A stretch of DNA of 64,000 nt, taken from contig JAIEPW010000079.1 in the NCBI GenBank assembly GCA_019748195.1, positions 1 through 64,000 of the forward strand, written 5' to 3'. Shown here piece by piece: positions 9,801-18,615 of the stretch. Source of the stretch: Bryobacteraceae bacterium. GTDB taxonomy: Bacteria; Acidobacteriota; Terriglobia; Bryobacterales; Bryobacteraceae. Position numbers and translations under genes: made by a program. How positions within the stretch are numbered: position 1 is the stretch's first letter; every line of letters begins with the position of its first letter. Below the pieces are notes generated by a model. The model searched no databases, was not told the origin of the DNA, and was given only the letters and a program-made list of their open reading frames with translations.

Positions 9801-9981
9801 CAAGGTGGCGGGCTCCGCCATCGGGACGGTGATCATTAACAACGGCCAGACCTTCCCGGCAAACTCGGTCGACGGCAAGGACCTCCCTGCCATTCAACCG
9901 AACCAGCCCATCACGCTCGACATCACTGGCGTGGGCCTGACCTATCCCGGCGAGCGCCTCGTCGTGACGATCCGCATGTAG
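6898..9981 (+). CDS. Phage tail-tip / host-specificity protein (5' truncated)
   Basis: The open frame of 1027 aa begins at a GTG inside the family's N-terminal domain, so the true protein should start at 6716. Its first 70 residues complete a DUF2460-like minor tail domain (FWETKYGPFGAFTF). Residues about 95-285 resemble phage BR0599-type proteins, including a cysteine cluster (C at the CWKPFKDGLNCPY..TTCDKGF..NGC block, residues 227-260) likely to bind a metal. From about 300 on, the protein resembles the large gpJ/GTA-type tail-tip proteins that form the baseplate hub. This makes it a fusion of three usually separate tail proteins. Translation of the truncated frame is uncertain. Confidence 0.7.
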   Translation: MRDAERIALRNFWETKYGPFGAFTFSAPNDDGGGTTSFACRFANEPLSWEMVADWACSLGVTLIEIPSGTPSYTLNQTVHRFPSASLQTALLSQVQEIIPLVRIQPLESGYPAIHLSDRRCTIGGQLYQARLLEVDGISQSIGNESDEAQFSFGNADRVMRDVANDVDLFRGEIAFSLFQVGTGIKLDLWKGNIVNWSCDAGPEFRITAADGLYELNLTYPTRRISRTCWKPFKDGLNCPYAGPDTTCDKGFDTPNGCRTHGMDNYFGGIIAKPQGVRIKDNSTGVFGFGRSTITSVSLVADSIYDQVLPEIYTDSNLPVNAKIASGRDESDFYAAVGIVGEGPLGAYGTGHKLDGQYHHGYPGALGLLTSLGEDPNAAPFGMDTDAPVDRAAGTAFMMLRRADARGLQLSRLSEHAMEVIVSQGLGGWKWAAPGTRSWQAALTNPIWIVVNMLLRARGIRTGASATTDLLDYAETLFDVDAAVAAASICDEQVAKIVGGGNETQFKFRGVLQEEKPFRDWLQEVLMNCLGYYTFANGKVKLGVRVNSSAVEAFTEGNILFRSLQLAPLRPSFNHLTANFADEDFEFVANSISLYDIDHAALLGGAGRPLFLKSTVNLAGTASKSQAARIITVRLREELGGITPAEWKAARQVGFKTTVLALNTEPGMVCSLTHPEMPNGAGEFRVMGWRLNRDYSIDIQGRTTTNSMYDLLAGPKPVDVVPDPVPNEPGFDYAAPPEPVFGIAPAPGVLVFAGVGFYDLTNTKTISTLTFTVWHYDETAPLQTTLAAGIDESQTAITAASLSLFSEGDYAVLGAEIVRIVSITGNDAVIERAAKNSTATAHDAGTRLIRLDKRLFIYNVPRDFYGTPESGAWEAREPFRCMAVCAVELFVTNIFGNSPTSVNNYTSSFIDGRIRILSGQQVDLIVEGIIGIESDAVPPVYLPQATSIGDLYAYCRTAPVGGNITAVVKVAGSAIGTVIINNGQTFPANSVDGKDLPAIQPNQPITLDITGVGLTYPGERLVVTIRM

Positions 9982-9998
9982 TCCCCCTCTTTCAAGCA

Positions 9999-12900
9999 AT
10001 GGAGACCATCTACAAGCTCCAGCCGAATCGTACGATCCATCTCCAGGGCTTCAACGATTTCGGTGCAGCGGCTGCCCTCCACTCCACCAGCGAAACCGGC
10101 TATACTGTCTCCGGCGTCTTCCGTGATGCCGCCGATTTCTGCGTCCTCGTCCTCTGGGAGCGGGACGATTTCTTCGGCCATCCCCGCTTCTCCTACCTGC
10201 CCGATTCCGACTTCACTGGAATCACCCTCACCTTCGACCTCGCCTATCAAAACCTCCAGTCGATCGACTCGCTGAAGTTCGCGACCATCGACTGGCCCTT
10301 CCTCAACTGCCTCACGACTTCCGGGCAGACCGTCCAACTCCGCCTGTTCGACCGTGCCACCCTAGTCGGCGGCACGTACACGAAGGCCTCCGGCACGTTC
10401 ACGTTGAACGACGCCGGCATGCAGGCCTTCGATCGCGTCACGCTCTGGTATCAGAACCTCGCCTTCGATTACATCGTGCCGGGAAAGCTGTGGACCGAGT
10501 TCCCGTTCTACGCGCAAGGCCAGGGGTTCACACACTCCGTGATCGTTGCAGGCCGGACCTACAACCATACGGAGGGCCCGGGCGAATCAAGCGCAGACGT
10601 TGCCTCCGCGATCGTGACGCTCGTCAGCGCCGATCCCGATGTCACGCCCTCGACCGGTAGTGCGGGCTACATGGTGAAGCTCACGCGTAAGCTCGACACC
10701 GGTGCCGCAACAAACATCTCGTCCACCTGGGGCGGAGCCGACACGATCTGGCAGGTCAAGCCAGCCACGGTCCAGCGCTCCATCCGCGACCAGATCAACA
10801 ACACGAACTGGGCTGGACTGGGTGTTCTCATTCCGCTGTCGGCAGCCGTTTCCGGAAACCAGATCACGATCACCGCGGAGCGGCCCGGCGTCGATGGCAA
10901 CATGGTCCGGCTGTATGAACTGCACAAGAACGGGAATCTATACTTATCGCCTGGCGTTCTGCACCTTTCGGGCGGAAGCTCCGATGCCACTTGGCGCGTG
11001 ACGATCGACTTCTCGGCCGAGGGGATCACGGACATCCAGAAGCTTTGGTTGACCTTTGCCCCTCGATTGAGGGATTCGGAGGCCTACGAACCCGAGGAGT
11101 GGTCCGCTACCTTCTCGAACTGGAGCATCGCGGATCCACAGGGCAAGCGAGCGCTGAAGGTCGCCGGACCGCTGTCGGTGCGAATCGAGGAGAACGATTC
11201 GTGGGTGAAATACCTCGGCTACTGGGAGTGGGCGCCAGACCAATTCTGGAGTCAAGGGCGCGCGGCACGCGCCGCGCAGGCGAACTCCAAAGCCATTGTG
11301 GAGACGTACTGCTCCGGCACCCACGACGTGTACCTTGGTACTCGACTCGACTTCGACTGCGGCATCATCGAGGCCCGGTTGGATGGCGGCGCGCCCGTCC
11401 AACTCGACTGCTACGAACCAGCCGCACGCGCGCGCCAGGTGCGTCGCAGGGTCTTCTCAAACGTTCCGGCTGGTAACCACTCCGTCGAGATCCGACTCAC
11501 CGGGACAAAGAACGCCGACAGCCAGGGCTTCTATTACTACTTCGATTTTCTCGATTGCGCCGTTCTCTCCGACGTGCCCGATGCGCCGGAGGTCCGCACC
11601 GATGTGGGCGTAGCCTGTGACTACGGAACGGACCACACCTACAAACTGTCGCCGCAGCGTCTCGTCTGGGCCATCCAGAAGATCGGCTTGGTCGGTGAGA
11701 TCGATCACTACGTCTCCGTCTACTGGTGGAATCAACGCCGGCGTTCGGGCGGATCCTTCCCCTCAGCCACTGTGACGTTTGCCGGCACGTGGGCCGGAGG
11801 CGACGAGGTCTTCCTGAACTTCAGCGGAACGCTGCTCGGCAAGAGCGTTTTCCCGGCGGACACGCCCGAGGCAATCGCGGCCCATTTCGCCAACTTCATC
11901 AACGAAACGCTGGTCGGGGTCTGGGCGGAGGCCGACGGCGGGCAACTCACAATCACCGTCCGTTCGCCGGCGCCAGCCTACAGCTATGCGCTGTCCGAAA
12001 CCCACTCCTCGGCCGCCGGAACGGTCAACATGACCGGATCACTCACTGGTGGCGTGATGGGCGAATGGATCATCGACGACGCCATCACTCCGGTGCTGAA
12101 CCGCGCCGCGCGGGACTGGCACGCCGACTACTTCGCCGAGCTCGTGGCCAAGGGCATGACGTGCGTGACGGCGTTCAGCCAGGAACTGGTGCTGCCGCCC
12201 GACGATCCGCCCACTGCCGTCTGGGTCCAGCGATATCCGGACGGCAATCCTGTCCAAACCGCAACCGGCTTCGGCAGCAAATTCTCGTCGCACTGCGCTT
12301 TTGCGCGGCCGTTCCGCGACTACATAAAGCACGCCTACGCAGAGGTCGCAACACTGATGGAAGCCGCGGGACTCGAGGTCCGGCTCCAGTTCGGCGAGGT
12401 CCTGTGGTGGTTCTTCCCGAACGCATCCGGAATGGCATTCTACGACGCCTACACCACGGCTGCCTTCCAATCCGCCCACAGCCGTCCGCTCCACCTCTTC
12501 CTCACACCGAATGACGACCCCTCGGCGAACGGCCACGTCGACGCCGACTTCCTGCGACAGACCGTCCGCGACCACGTTGCCGCCATCCGAGCCTACGTCC
12601 TCGCCAGTCACCCCAACACCCAGTTCGAGATACTCTGGCCGCTCGACGTCAACGATCCCGACACCCGCCAACTGAACCGCTATATCAACCTGCCCACGGA
12701 ATGGACCTCGAAGCCCACCAGCGGCTTCGACACGTTCATGATCGAAGGGTTTCAGTATGCCGGCCTCGACCGCAACATCGACAAAGTTCGCGCGATGGCT
12801 GCCTACCCCTTCGAGGTGCTGAACTGGCTCCGTGCCGACTGCCGGTACCTCATGGGCCACTTCAACTCCGGCTGGCCCTGGCAACGCGACTATCTCGCCG

Positions 12901-13007
12901 CACGCCGAGCACGAACTTCGCTCGTGAAACTCTGGGCCTACGACCACCTCTGCCTTTTCGCCCGCAATCTGCCACTACCGCCAGAAATTCGCACACACAG
13001 GGGCTGA
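9999..13007 (+). CDS. Large phage tail protein with TIM-barrel-like C-terminal half
   Basis: This is a 1002-aa protein. The N-terminal half is beta-rich with repeated jelly-roll-like segments. The C-terminal half (about residues 560-1000) reads like a glycoside-hydrolase-type TIM barrel: SVYWWNQRRR, GLEVRLQFGEVLWWFF, DAYTTAAFQSA, HLFLTPNDDP, FEILWPLDVN, FDTFMIEGFQY and a final GHFNSGWPW segment, each a hydrophobic strand ending in acidic or aromatic residues. The acidic residues in GEVLWW and IEGFQY are candidate catalytic glutamates. It is the last gene of the tail module. It could be a receptor-degrading enzyme or a structural sheath-like protein; sequence alone does not decide. Confidence 0.6.
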   Translation: METIYKLQPNRTIHLQGFNDFGAAAALHSTSETGYTVSGVFRDAADFCVLVLWERDDFFGHPRFSYLPDSDFTGITLTFDLAYQNLQSIDSLKFATIDWPFLNCLTTSGQTVQLRLFDRATLVGGTYTKASGTFTLNDAGMQAFDRVTLWYQNLAFDYIVPGKLWTEFPFYAQGQGFTHSVIVAGRTYNHTEGPGESSADVASAIVTLVSADPDVTPSTGSAGYMVKLTRKLDTGAATNISSTWGGADTIWQVKPATVQRSIRDQINNTNWAGLGVLIPLSAAVSGNQITITAERPGVDGNMVRLYELHKNGNLYLSPGVLHLSGGSSDATWRVTIDFSAEGITDIQKLWLTFAPRLRDSEAYEPEEWSATFSNWSIADPQGKRALKVAGPLSVRIEENDSWVKYLGYWEWAPDQFWSQGRAARAAQANSKAIVETYCSGTHDVYLGTRLDFDCGIIEARLDGGAPVQLDCYEPAARARQVRRRVFSNVPAGNHSVEIRLTGTKNADSQGFYYYFDFLDCAVLSDVPDAPEVRTDVGVACDYGTDHTYKLSPQRLVWAIQKIGLVGEIDHYVSVYWWNQRRRSGGSFPSATVTFAGTWAGGDEVFLNFSGTLLGKSVFPADTPEAIAAHFANFINETLVGVWAEADGGQLTITVRSPAPAYSYALSETHSSAAGTVNMTGSLTGGVMGEWIIDDAITPVLNRAARDWHADYFAELVAKGMTCVTAFSQELVLPPDDPPTAVWVQRYPDGNPVQTATGFGSKFSSHCAFARPFRDYIKHAYAEVATLMEAAGLEVRLQFGEVLWWFFPNASGMAFYDAYTTAAFQSAHSRPLHLFLTPNDDPSANGHVDADFLRQTVRDHVAAIRAYVLASHPNTQFEILWPLDVNDPDTRQLNRYINLPTEWTSKPTSGFDTFMIEGFQYAGLDRNIDKVRAMAAYPFEVLNWLRADCRYLMGHFNSGWPWQRDYLAARRARTSLVKLWAYDHLCLFARNLPLPPEIRTHRG

Positions 13008-13238
13008 CCATCGAAAAGCTCAACTGGCCCAACTTGTCTTGGGTGCGCTGCTGGTTTCCCCCAGTAAGTCTCGTCCAGACTGTTTGCGTGTGACTTGGAC
13101 GCAAGCACTTCCTCGTGAGATTGCGGGAGGACTCGTTGTGCGCTATTGTGTCCCCTACGGCGAACTCGCTCTTTGCTTATCGTCCCGGCACCCGAGATCA
13201 AGCCGGCGATTCCTGACCCGCTTGAAGAGTTCACTAGC
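13008..13238. other. Intergenic, prophage edge; no gene seen
   Basis: The 231 bases lie between the last tail gene and the end of the efflux operon on the other strand. Short frames on both strands are shadows without family features. This is where a right attachment site or decayed phage DNA could be, but no repeat with the left side of the window was recognised. Confidence 0.5.
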
Positions 13239-13871
13239 CTATTTCACAGCGCAAAGCGTTAGTAGAGTTACAAGGACAAAGCCGAATGGGATTGCGACAG
13301 AGGCTGTCGTGCTCCTGCTTCGCAGCAATCGCAAAAGCAAAGATGGGCCGAGAATCCAATACAGTTGTGCAGTCATCAAACCGGGAAAATACGATCGGGT
13401 CTGGAGGCTCCACCACGTGTGCGACACTGCGTTCCCGATTGCTCCGTAAACGATGAAGAACAGAACTGGCATCAGCATGAAGCGATGTCCCTTCACGAAG
13501 GCCGCCAAACAGGCGAGCGTGAAGATCGTATAGGAGAGCATGTTGAAGCTCACGAACAAACGGTCGGAGTAGGCCACGCCACCGTATAGCTCTGGAAAGC
13601 GCGTGGCGAAGCCCGTCGAGTATTCCTCGGCGAAGTGTAGGAACTGCACTGCGAGCCCGACGAAGAACAGCGGAACGAACGAAGCCGCGGACGGCGGCAC
13701 GACTTGCTTCCGGTAAATCTGGACGAAAGCAAGCCAAGAAAAGAGGAGCCCCGGAACGAAGGTGATGATGAGCGAGAGCCCGGAGCTCAGATAGCTAAAC
13801 GTGGCGGCCATCACCGTGGCGATGACCGTTCCGATGGCCAGGTCCTTCGTGGTAAGGGTGTCAGTACTCAT
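13239..13871 (-). CDS. HXXEE-domain integral membrane protein
   Basis: This is a 210-aa protein. The HFAEEYSTGF motif (about residues 72-81) is the H-x-x-E-E signature of a small membrane-protein family of unknown function. Five or six hydrophobic segments span most of the length. The start is placed at the ATG at 13871 because a GGAGG ribosome binding site lies nine bases upstream and a longer start would overlap the pump gene. It is the last gene of the efflux operon, four bases after the RND stop, so it may act with the pump or simply share its promoter. Confidence 0.75.
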   Translation of the reverse strand: MSTDTLTTKDLAIGTVIATVMAATFSYLSSGLSLIITFVPGLLFSWLAFVQIYRKQVVPPSAASFVPLFFVGLAVQFLHFAEEYSTGFATRFPELYGGVAYSDRLFVSFNMLSYTIFTLACLAAFVKGHRFMLMPVLFFIVYGAIGNAVSHTWWSLQTRSYFPGLMTAQLYWILGPSLLLRLLRSRSTTASVAIPFGFVLVTLLTLCAVK

Positions 13872-13875
13872 TTGG

Positions 13876-16800
13876 TTACGCCTCCGTCGCCAGCGCGCAT
13901 GTAACCGGTTCGTTTGCATTCGACTCATGGATCGTCGACCGCCATTTCACCCACTTCAGGTCGAGAACAAAGATGGCGTAGACGACCGGAACCAAGAGCA
14001 GAGTGATCATGGTCGAAAGGGTCAATCCGCCGATCTGGGTGTAGCAAAGCGGTTCCCACAGAGGGCCGCCATGCGAGGCAAGCGGAAACAGCGCGATCAC
14101 GGTCGCTCCCACGGTAATCAGTACCGGTCGCAGACGCATGATGCCGGCATCGAGTAGCGCCTCGCGCAGTGGTGCGCCGGCTTGGTGGCGCTCTTCAATG
14201 AAGTCGAACAGCACGATGATGTGACTGACGATGACGCCAACCAGGCTTGCGATTCCCAGGAACGCCATGAAGCTGAAGGGCGTACCCATAATGTAGAGCG
14301 CGGCGATGGAGCCGACGATGCCGTAGGGGATCGCGGCGAAGACAATGAACGGTTTGACGGCGTGCTTGAACTGAATCACCAACGCCAGGAAAATGGCTGC
14401 GACGGAGATTGCCATCACCAGACCTTGCTGCTTGAAGCCCTTGTTCTGTTCTTTGAACTCGCCTGCGATTTCGAGCTTCATGCCGGGCGGCAGGTTGCTT
14501 TCGAAAGTGCGGATTTCCGGCATGAACTCAGCAAGGAACTCAGACGCCAAGTGACCTTCGGCGGCGAAGGCGGAAACCGTGATCGTTCGAAATTGGTTCA
14601 GCCGACGTAGCTTGGCGGGCTGCATTTCGTAATCAACCGAGGCGACCTGCCTCAGTGGCACAGCCCTGGTCTGTTGCGACGACTGAACGTAGAGATTATC
14701 GAAGTTGCCGATTTGTGGCCTTTCTTCGAGGCGAAGACGCGCAACGACCGGGATATTCTTGTCACCGTCTCGCAGCGTAGCCACGGGAACCCCGGTGAAG
14801 GCAGAGAGCGAAGCATTGGCGACATCGTAGTTCGAGAGCCCGGCGAGGTTGGCGCGATCCGCGTCTACCTTGAGATTCACGGCTAGCGTGTCTTCCCCCC
14901 AGTCGTCCCGGATGCGGGTGAGTGCGGGCGAGCGCCTCAAGATCTGCTTCAACTTCGATGTATATTCGCGCAAAGCTGGGATGTCCTCGCCCGAGATGCG
15001 AATCGCAACCGGTACGCCAACTGGGCCGGTTTCTAGCGCGCGAACGTCGATGCGGGCATTGGGTACACCCTCGTTGAGGGCGCGCTGCAATTCGGGAAGC
15101 AGATGACTGGTCTCGTGCTTGTCGCGGGACTTGATGAGGATCTGCGCGTAGTTGAGTTGCGGCGGCTCCGGCGCGGCGGAGAACCAAAAGCGAGGTCCGC
15201 TACCGCCGACCCAGGACGTGAGGGACTCCAGCACGTCGCCTTTGGCTGTCTTCCTGATGATGTCCTCAGCCGTGAGCGTAGCTTCCTGTGTGGCGGCGAC
15301 CGGGGCATCCTCGGGAAGCCACACTTCGACGTAGGCGAGGTACTGCAAGTCGGGCGGGAAGAACTGCATCTTCAGGTTCGAACCAAACCAGAAACCGACC
15401 GCAAGAACGGCCGTGGAACTCGCGAGCACAGCCCAACGATGATCGATCGCCCAGCCCCCGATTCGCCGATAGATGGCAGCGAAGCCGCGCGTCTGATCGA
15501 TCCGACGTTCGGGCCGGCCGCGCAGCAAGTAGTAGCCCAGCAGTGGAATGAAGGTCATCGAAACCAAACGCGAGGCCACCAGTGAACTGGTGATCACCAC
15601 CGGCAGAGTGTAGATGAAGCGGCCGGTATCGCCCGTTAGCATCAGGAACGGGAGATACGCCACAATGTTCGTGATCGTCGCGTAGAGAATGGCGTGAGCC
15701 AGTTTTGTCGGGCCGAGCCATGAAGCGGTAGCGGGCGACTGTCCGGCGGCGAGCCCCCGCTTGATTGCGTCGCCTGCGACGACCGGATCATCTACCAGTA
15801 GTCCGAGGGCGATGATCAGACTCGCAATCGAAACCTGTTGCAGATCCACGCCGAGAAGTTGCATCATGCCGAAGGTCATGGCGAGTGTGATCGGGATCGA
15901 GACGGCCATGAGCGCGGCGGAGCGCCACTCCCAGAAACCGATCAGCGACACGAGTACGACCAGCGCGATGGCCTCCCACAAACTGCTCATGAACAGGTTG
16001 ACGTTTTCGGCGACTTGTAGCGGTTGGTCGGAGGTGCGCGCCATGATCAGGTCCGCCGGCAGACGCTTTCGAACATCGTTGAGGTTTTTGTCGACCGCTG
16101 TTCCGAATGCCCCGATCTGTTCGCCGGAGCGCATTTGAACATCGAGTGTGATCGCTCGCGACCGGCGCCAGTGGCCCTGCGAATCGCGCCAGTTGTAGTA
16201 GTGGAAGAAGCGCGCCGGGCTGGCGTATCCGCGCTGCACTTCGGCGAGATCGCGAACGTAGGCAGGCTTGCCACCTCCCAGCACCAGCATGTTCGCGATT
16301 TCCTGTTCGTTGCGGAACTCGCCGCTCGGAGCCAGCGTCAGGTTGCGGCCACCGACATCGACCGTGCCTCCTGGCATCGCGATGTTTCGTGCACTGAGCG
16401 ATTGCTTCAACGCAGCCGCGGAGACGCCGAACGAAGCCAGGCGCTCCTGGGAGTAGATCAGCTCCACCTGCTCTGCCACGACACCCGAGCGGCTGACTTT
16501 AGAAACAGGGGTAACCGTCTTGAGGCTCTTTTCGATCTGGTCAGTGAATTGGTCGAGTTCGCGATAGGTGTACTTGTCACCCGCCACCGCGGCGAGCGCC
16601 GATGGCAGCGCATTCAAGTCACGAACGATGAACGGCTGCCACGTGTCTGGATGAAGTTCGGCCCGCCAGGACTGCTTGTGCATGAAGGCGTTCAAGGCGC
16701 CCAGGATTTCCGCGTCCGTCTTCGTGGATCGTCCATCGATCGCAGCAAATCCTGGGCCATCGACGACTTGAAGGTCGTCCATTCCCGGCATCTGAGCGAA

Positions 16801-17436
16801 CGCATTCTCGGCCTCTCGAGCCAATCGTCGCGCTGGAGCGTTGTCCTCAAAGCGCGGGAACGCCACGACCAACGAGAAGCGCCCTTGCCTTGCGCCTCGC
16901 GCTTTCTCCAGCGCCGCGTGGATGTCTCGCGAACGCAATTCCAGGTCAACGCGGTCCGCCGGTGGACTAGCGACGGTAAGCATCAGGGCCGCCGTATCGC
17001 CGAAGTCCTTAATGAACTGAATCGGCCGCGCGCCGTCGGGCAGATCGTGAATGGCATCGAGCTTCAGCTTGATGTCGTCGAACTCCTTCGGCATATCCTT
17101 GGTGCGCTCGTCGAGCTGGATGTAGATTACGGCTTTGCCCGTGTGTGTCACCGAACGGATTTCCGTCACCTTGGAGTTCTGCGCGATGGTAGTCTCCACC
17201 TTTTTAGTGATGAGCTGCTCGACCTTCTCGGCCGGCATGCCGGGCCATTCGACCATGGCCATCGCCTCACGAATCGGGATGTCCGGGTCCTTGCGTTGTG
17301 GCATGTTCCAGTACCCGTAGATGCCCCACAGCATTGTGCCCAGCAGGAGGACCCAGGCCACGTGCCGCTGTTCAACAAAGAAGCGAGCCGTGTTGCGGGT
17401 GTTCGCGATAATGTCTTGATCTGATTCGTGTTGCAT
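13876..17436 (-). CDS. RND-family efflux transporter permease
   Basis: This is a 1186-aa inner-membrane pump of the AcrB type, exporting compounds by proton antiport together with the adaptor and outer-membrane channel encoded upstream. The first membrane helix is at about residues 28-45, followed by the porter domain. The proton-relay pair is present as GLLVDDPVV near residue 547 and is preceded by the usual helices. The protein is about 130 residues longer than typical family members. Most of the excess is an insertion at about 172-288 within the first porter region. Substrate cannot be read from sequence. Confidence 0.92.
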   Translation of the reverse strand: MQHESDQDIIANTRNTARFFVEQRHVAWVLLLGTMLWGIYGYWNMPQRKDPDIPIREAMAMVEWPGMPAEKVEQLITKKVETTIAQNSKVTEIRSVTHTGKAVIYIQLDERTKDMPKEFDDIKLKLDAIHDLPDGARPIQFIKDFGDTAALMLTVASPPADRVDLELRSRDIHAALEKARGARQGRFSLVVAFPRFEDNAPARRLAREAENAFAQMPGMDDLQVVDGPGFAAIDGRSTKTDAEILGALNAFMHKQSWRAELHPDTWQPFIVRDLNALPSALAAVAGDKYTYRELDQFTDQIEKSLKTVTPVSKVSRSGVVAEQVELIYSQERLASFGVSAAALKQSLSARNIAMPGGTVDVGGRNLTLAPSGEFRNEQEIANMLVLGGGKPAYVRDLAEVQRGYASPARFFHYYNWRDSQGHWRRSRAITLDVQMRSGEQIGAFGTAVDKNLNDVRKRLPADLIMARTSDQPLQVAENVNLFMSSLWEAIALVVLVSLIGFWEWRSAALMAVSIPITLAMTFGMMQLLGVDLQQVSIASLIIALGLLVDDPVVAGDAIKRGLAAGQSPATASWLGPTKLAHAILYATITNIVAYLPFLMLTGDTGRFIYTLPVVITSSLVASRLVSMTFIPLLGYYLLRGRPERRIDQTRGFAAIYRRIGGWAIDHRWAVLASSTAVLAVGFWFGSNLKMQFFPPDLQYLAYVEVWLPEDAPVAATQEATLTAEDIIRKTAKGDVLESLTSWVGGSGPRFWFSAAPEPPQLNYAQILIKSRDKHETSHLLPELQRALNEGVPNARIDVRALETGPVGVPVAIRISGEDIPALREYTSKLKQILRRSPALTRIRDDWGEDTLAVNLKVDADRANLAGLSNYDVANASLSAFTGVPVATLRDGDKNIPVVARLRLEERPQIGNFDNLYVQSSQQTRAVPLRQVASVDYEMQPAKLRRLNQFRTITVSAFAAEGHLASEFLAEFMPEIRTFESNLPPGMKLEIAGEFKEQNKGFKQQGLVMAISVAAIFLALVIQFKHAVKPFIVFAAIPYGIVGSIAALYIMGTPFSFMAFLGIASLVGVIVSHIIVLFDFIEERHQAGAPLREALLDAGIMRLRPVLITVGATVIALFPLASHGGPLWEPLCYTQIGGLTLSTMITLLLVPVVYAIFVLDLKWVKWRSTIHESNANEPVTCALATEA

Positions 17437-17448
17437 GGCTAGAGTCCT

Positions 17449-18615
17449 TTAGGGGATGAGTTTGACTTCTTCTCCGTCGGCCAGTTGCAGCCCGCCTGTG
17501 GCGATGACACGCTGGCCCGGATTCAGGCCCGCAACGATGGCAACGGCATTGCCCCGAACCGCTCCCAGAGTCACTGGCTGCAGATGAGCCTTGTTTTGCT
17601 CAACGGTGTACACGCCGTAGTCGGACGGTGATTTCACCACCGCGGCCAATGGAATCGATGGCGTCTGGGTTGGTTCCTTCTTGGGGGCGGCGATGACGGT
17701 CGCTACCATGCCGATCCTCAGAAGCTGCTTCGCGTTGGGGATAGCCACCTCAACGCCAAACACGCGGCTGGTGGGATCGGCGGCGGGCGAGATTGTGCTG
17801 ATCGTGCCTTGAAACTGCTGATCCGGAATCGCTTCCGCGCTAACGGTAAGCGTTCGGCCAGCGGGGAAACTGCCTAGTGCCATGTCGGGAACACCGAACG
17901 AGACCTTCGCCGTGCGCGTGTCAGCGATGGCGAAGGCGGGAGCGCCGGCTGACACTAAAGACCCGCGCGCGATCCGCTTCGAGATGACGACTCCGGCAAA
18001 CGGCGCAGTGAGGATGGTGTCCGCGAGGGTGAGTGACGCTTCTCTTTGTTGCGTGCCCGCGCCTTCGATGCGCGCCCGCTGTGCGGCGAGTTGAGCCAAG
18101 AGAGCATCCTTGCGCGCGGCGGCGGTGTTCTTTCGAGTTTGCGCCGCATCGAAGTCGGCCTTCGTCAAGGCCCGTTCCGAGAAGAGCGCACTGGCGCGGT
18201 CGAAATCGCTGACGGCTTGAGCCAGTCCCGCCTCCGCTTCGTTCAGTTGAGCGCGCAAGCCTTCCAGTGACGCTGTTGCGTCGGCCGCCACGGATTGGGC
18301 GTAGCCAACTCTGGTCTGATATTCGGACGCGCGGAGGCGTGCCAGCACTGTACCCGCTGCGACGACGTCGCCCTCCTGCAACTCGCGGCTTCCCGCCATC
18401 CCTATCTGTTCCACGTAGCCCGGGATTCGAAAGGCCAAATCGACCTGAGTGTTCGGCATGACGATGCCGGAGTAGCGAATCTCATTGGTGTCGTTTGTGA
18501 TTTCCGCGGCCACCGTCCGCACGGCAACGGGCTGCCGCTCCGCTGCGTGTTCTTCCTTTTTGCAGCCGGTGAGCACGATGGTCACCAGGCACGTTGTGAG
18601 AATATTGCGTTTCAT
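17449..18615 (-). CDS. RND efflux periplasmic adaptor (membrane fusion protein)
   Basis: This is a 388-aa lipoprotein that bridges the RND pump and the TolC-like channel. The N-terminal signal ends in the lipobox LTGC near residue 18. A barrel-sandwich (lipoyl-like) half lies around 60-95 (GDVVAAGTVLARL), then a long alpha-helical hairpin about 100-200 rich in Ala/Gln, the second lipoyl half (APFAGVVISKRIARGSLVSAGAP), and C-terminal beta domains (GLNPGQRVIATGGLQLADGEEV). The start overlaps the tolC-like stop (ATGA) with a GGAGAGG ribosome binding site, and the stop is 12 bases before the pump start. Confidence 0.92.
   Translation of the reverse strand: MKRNILTTCLVTIVLTGCKKEEHAAERQPVAVRTVAAEITNDTNEIRYSGIVMPNTQVDLAFRIPGYVEQIGMAGSRELQEGDVVAAGTVLARLRASEYQTRVGYAQSVAADATASLEGLRAQLNEAEAGLAQAVSDFDRASALFSERALTKADFDAAQTRKNTAAARKDALLAQLAAQRARIEGAGTQQREASLTLADTILTAPFAGVVISKRIARGSLVSAGAPAFAIADTRTAKVSFGVPDMALGSFPAGRTLTVSAEAIPDQQFQGTISTISPAADPTSRVFGVEVAIPNAKQLLRIGMVATVIAAPKKEPTQTPSIPLAAVVKSPSDYGVYTVEQNKAHLQPVTLGAVRGNAVAIVAGLNPGQRVIATGGLQLADGEEVKLIP

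Larger units (their letters stand above)
75..13007 (+). mobile_element. Prophage tail module (partial prophage)
   Basis: An uninterrupted run of co-oriented, closely spaced or overlapping genes encodes tail proteins in the usual order for a long-tailed phage: tape measure, tail lysin, minor tail proteins, fibre and adaptor, tail tip. Head, packaging, integrase and lysis genes are not in the window, so completeness cannot be judged. An IS21-like end abuts the module on the left, and bacterial efflux genes begin on the opposite strand at 13239. Bases 75-340 contain no convincing gene, only a short open stretch near 215-295 that could be the tail of a disrupted upstream phage gene. Confidence 0.8.

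Noticed and set aside
12938-13234. 98-codon minus-strand frame at the prophage edge
   Set aside because: Overlaps the tail gene 3' end, lacks a ribosome binding site and has no family features.
16024-17424. 466-codon plus-strand frame opposite the RND gene
   Set aside because: Shadow of the pump gene; composition is not protein-like.
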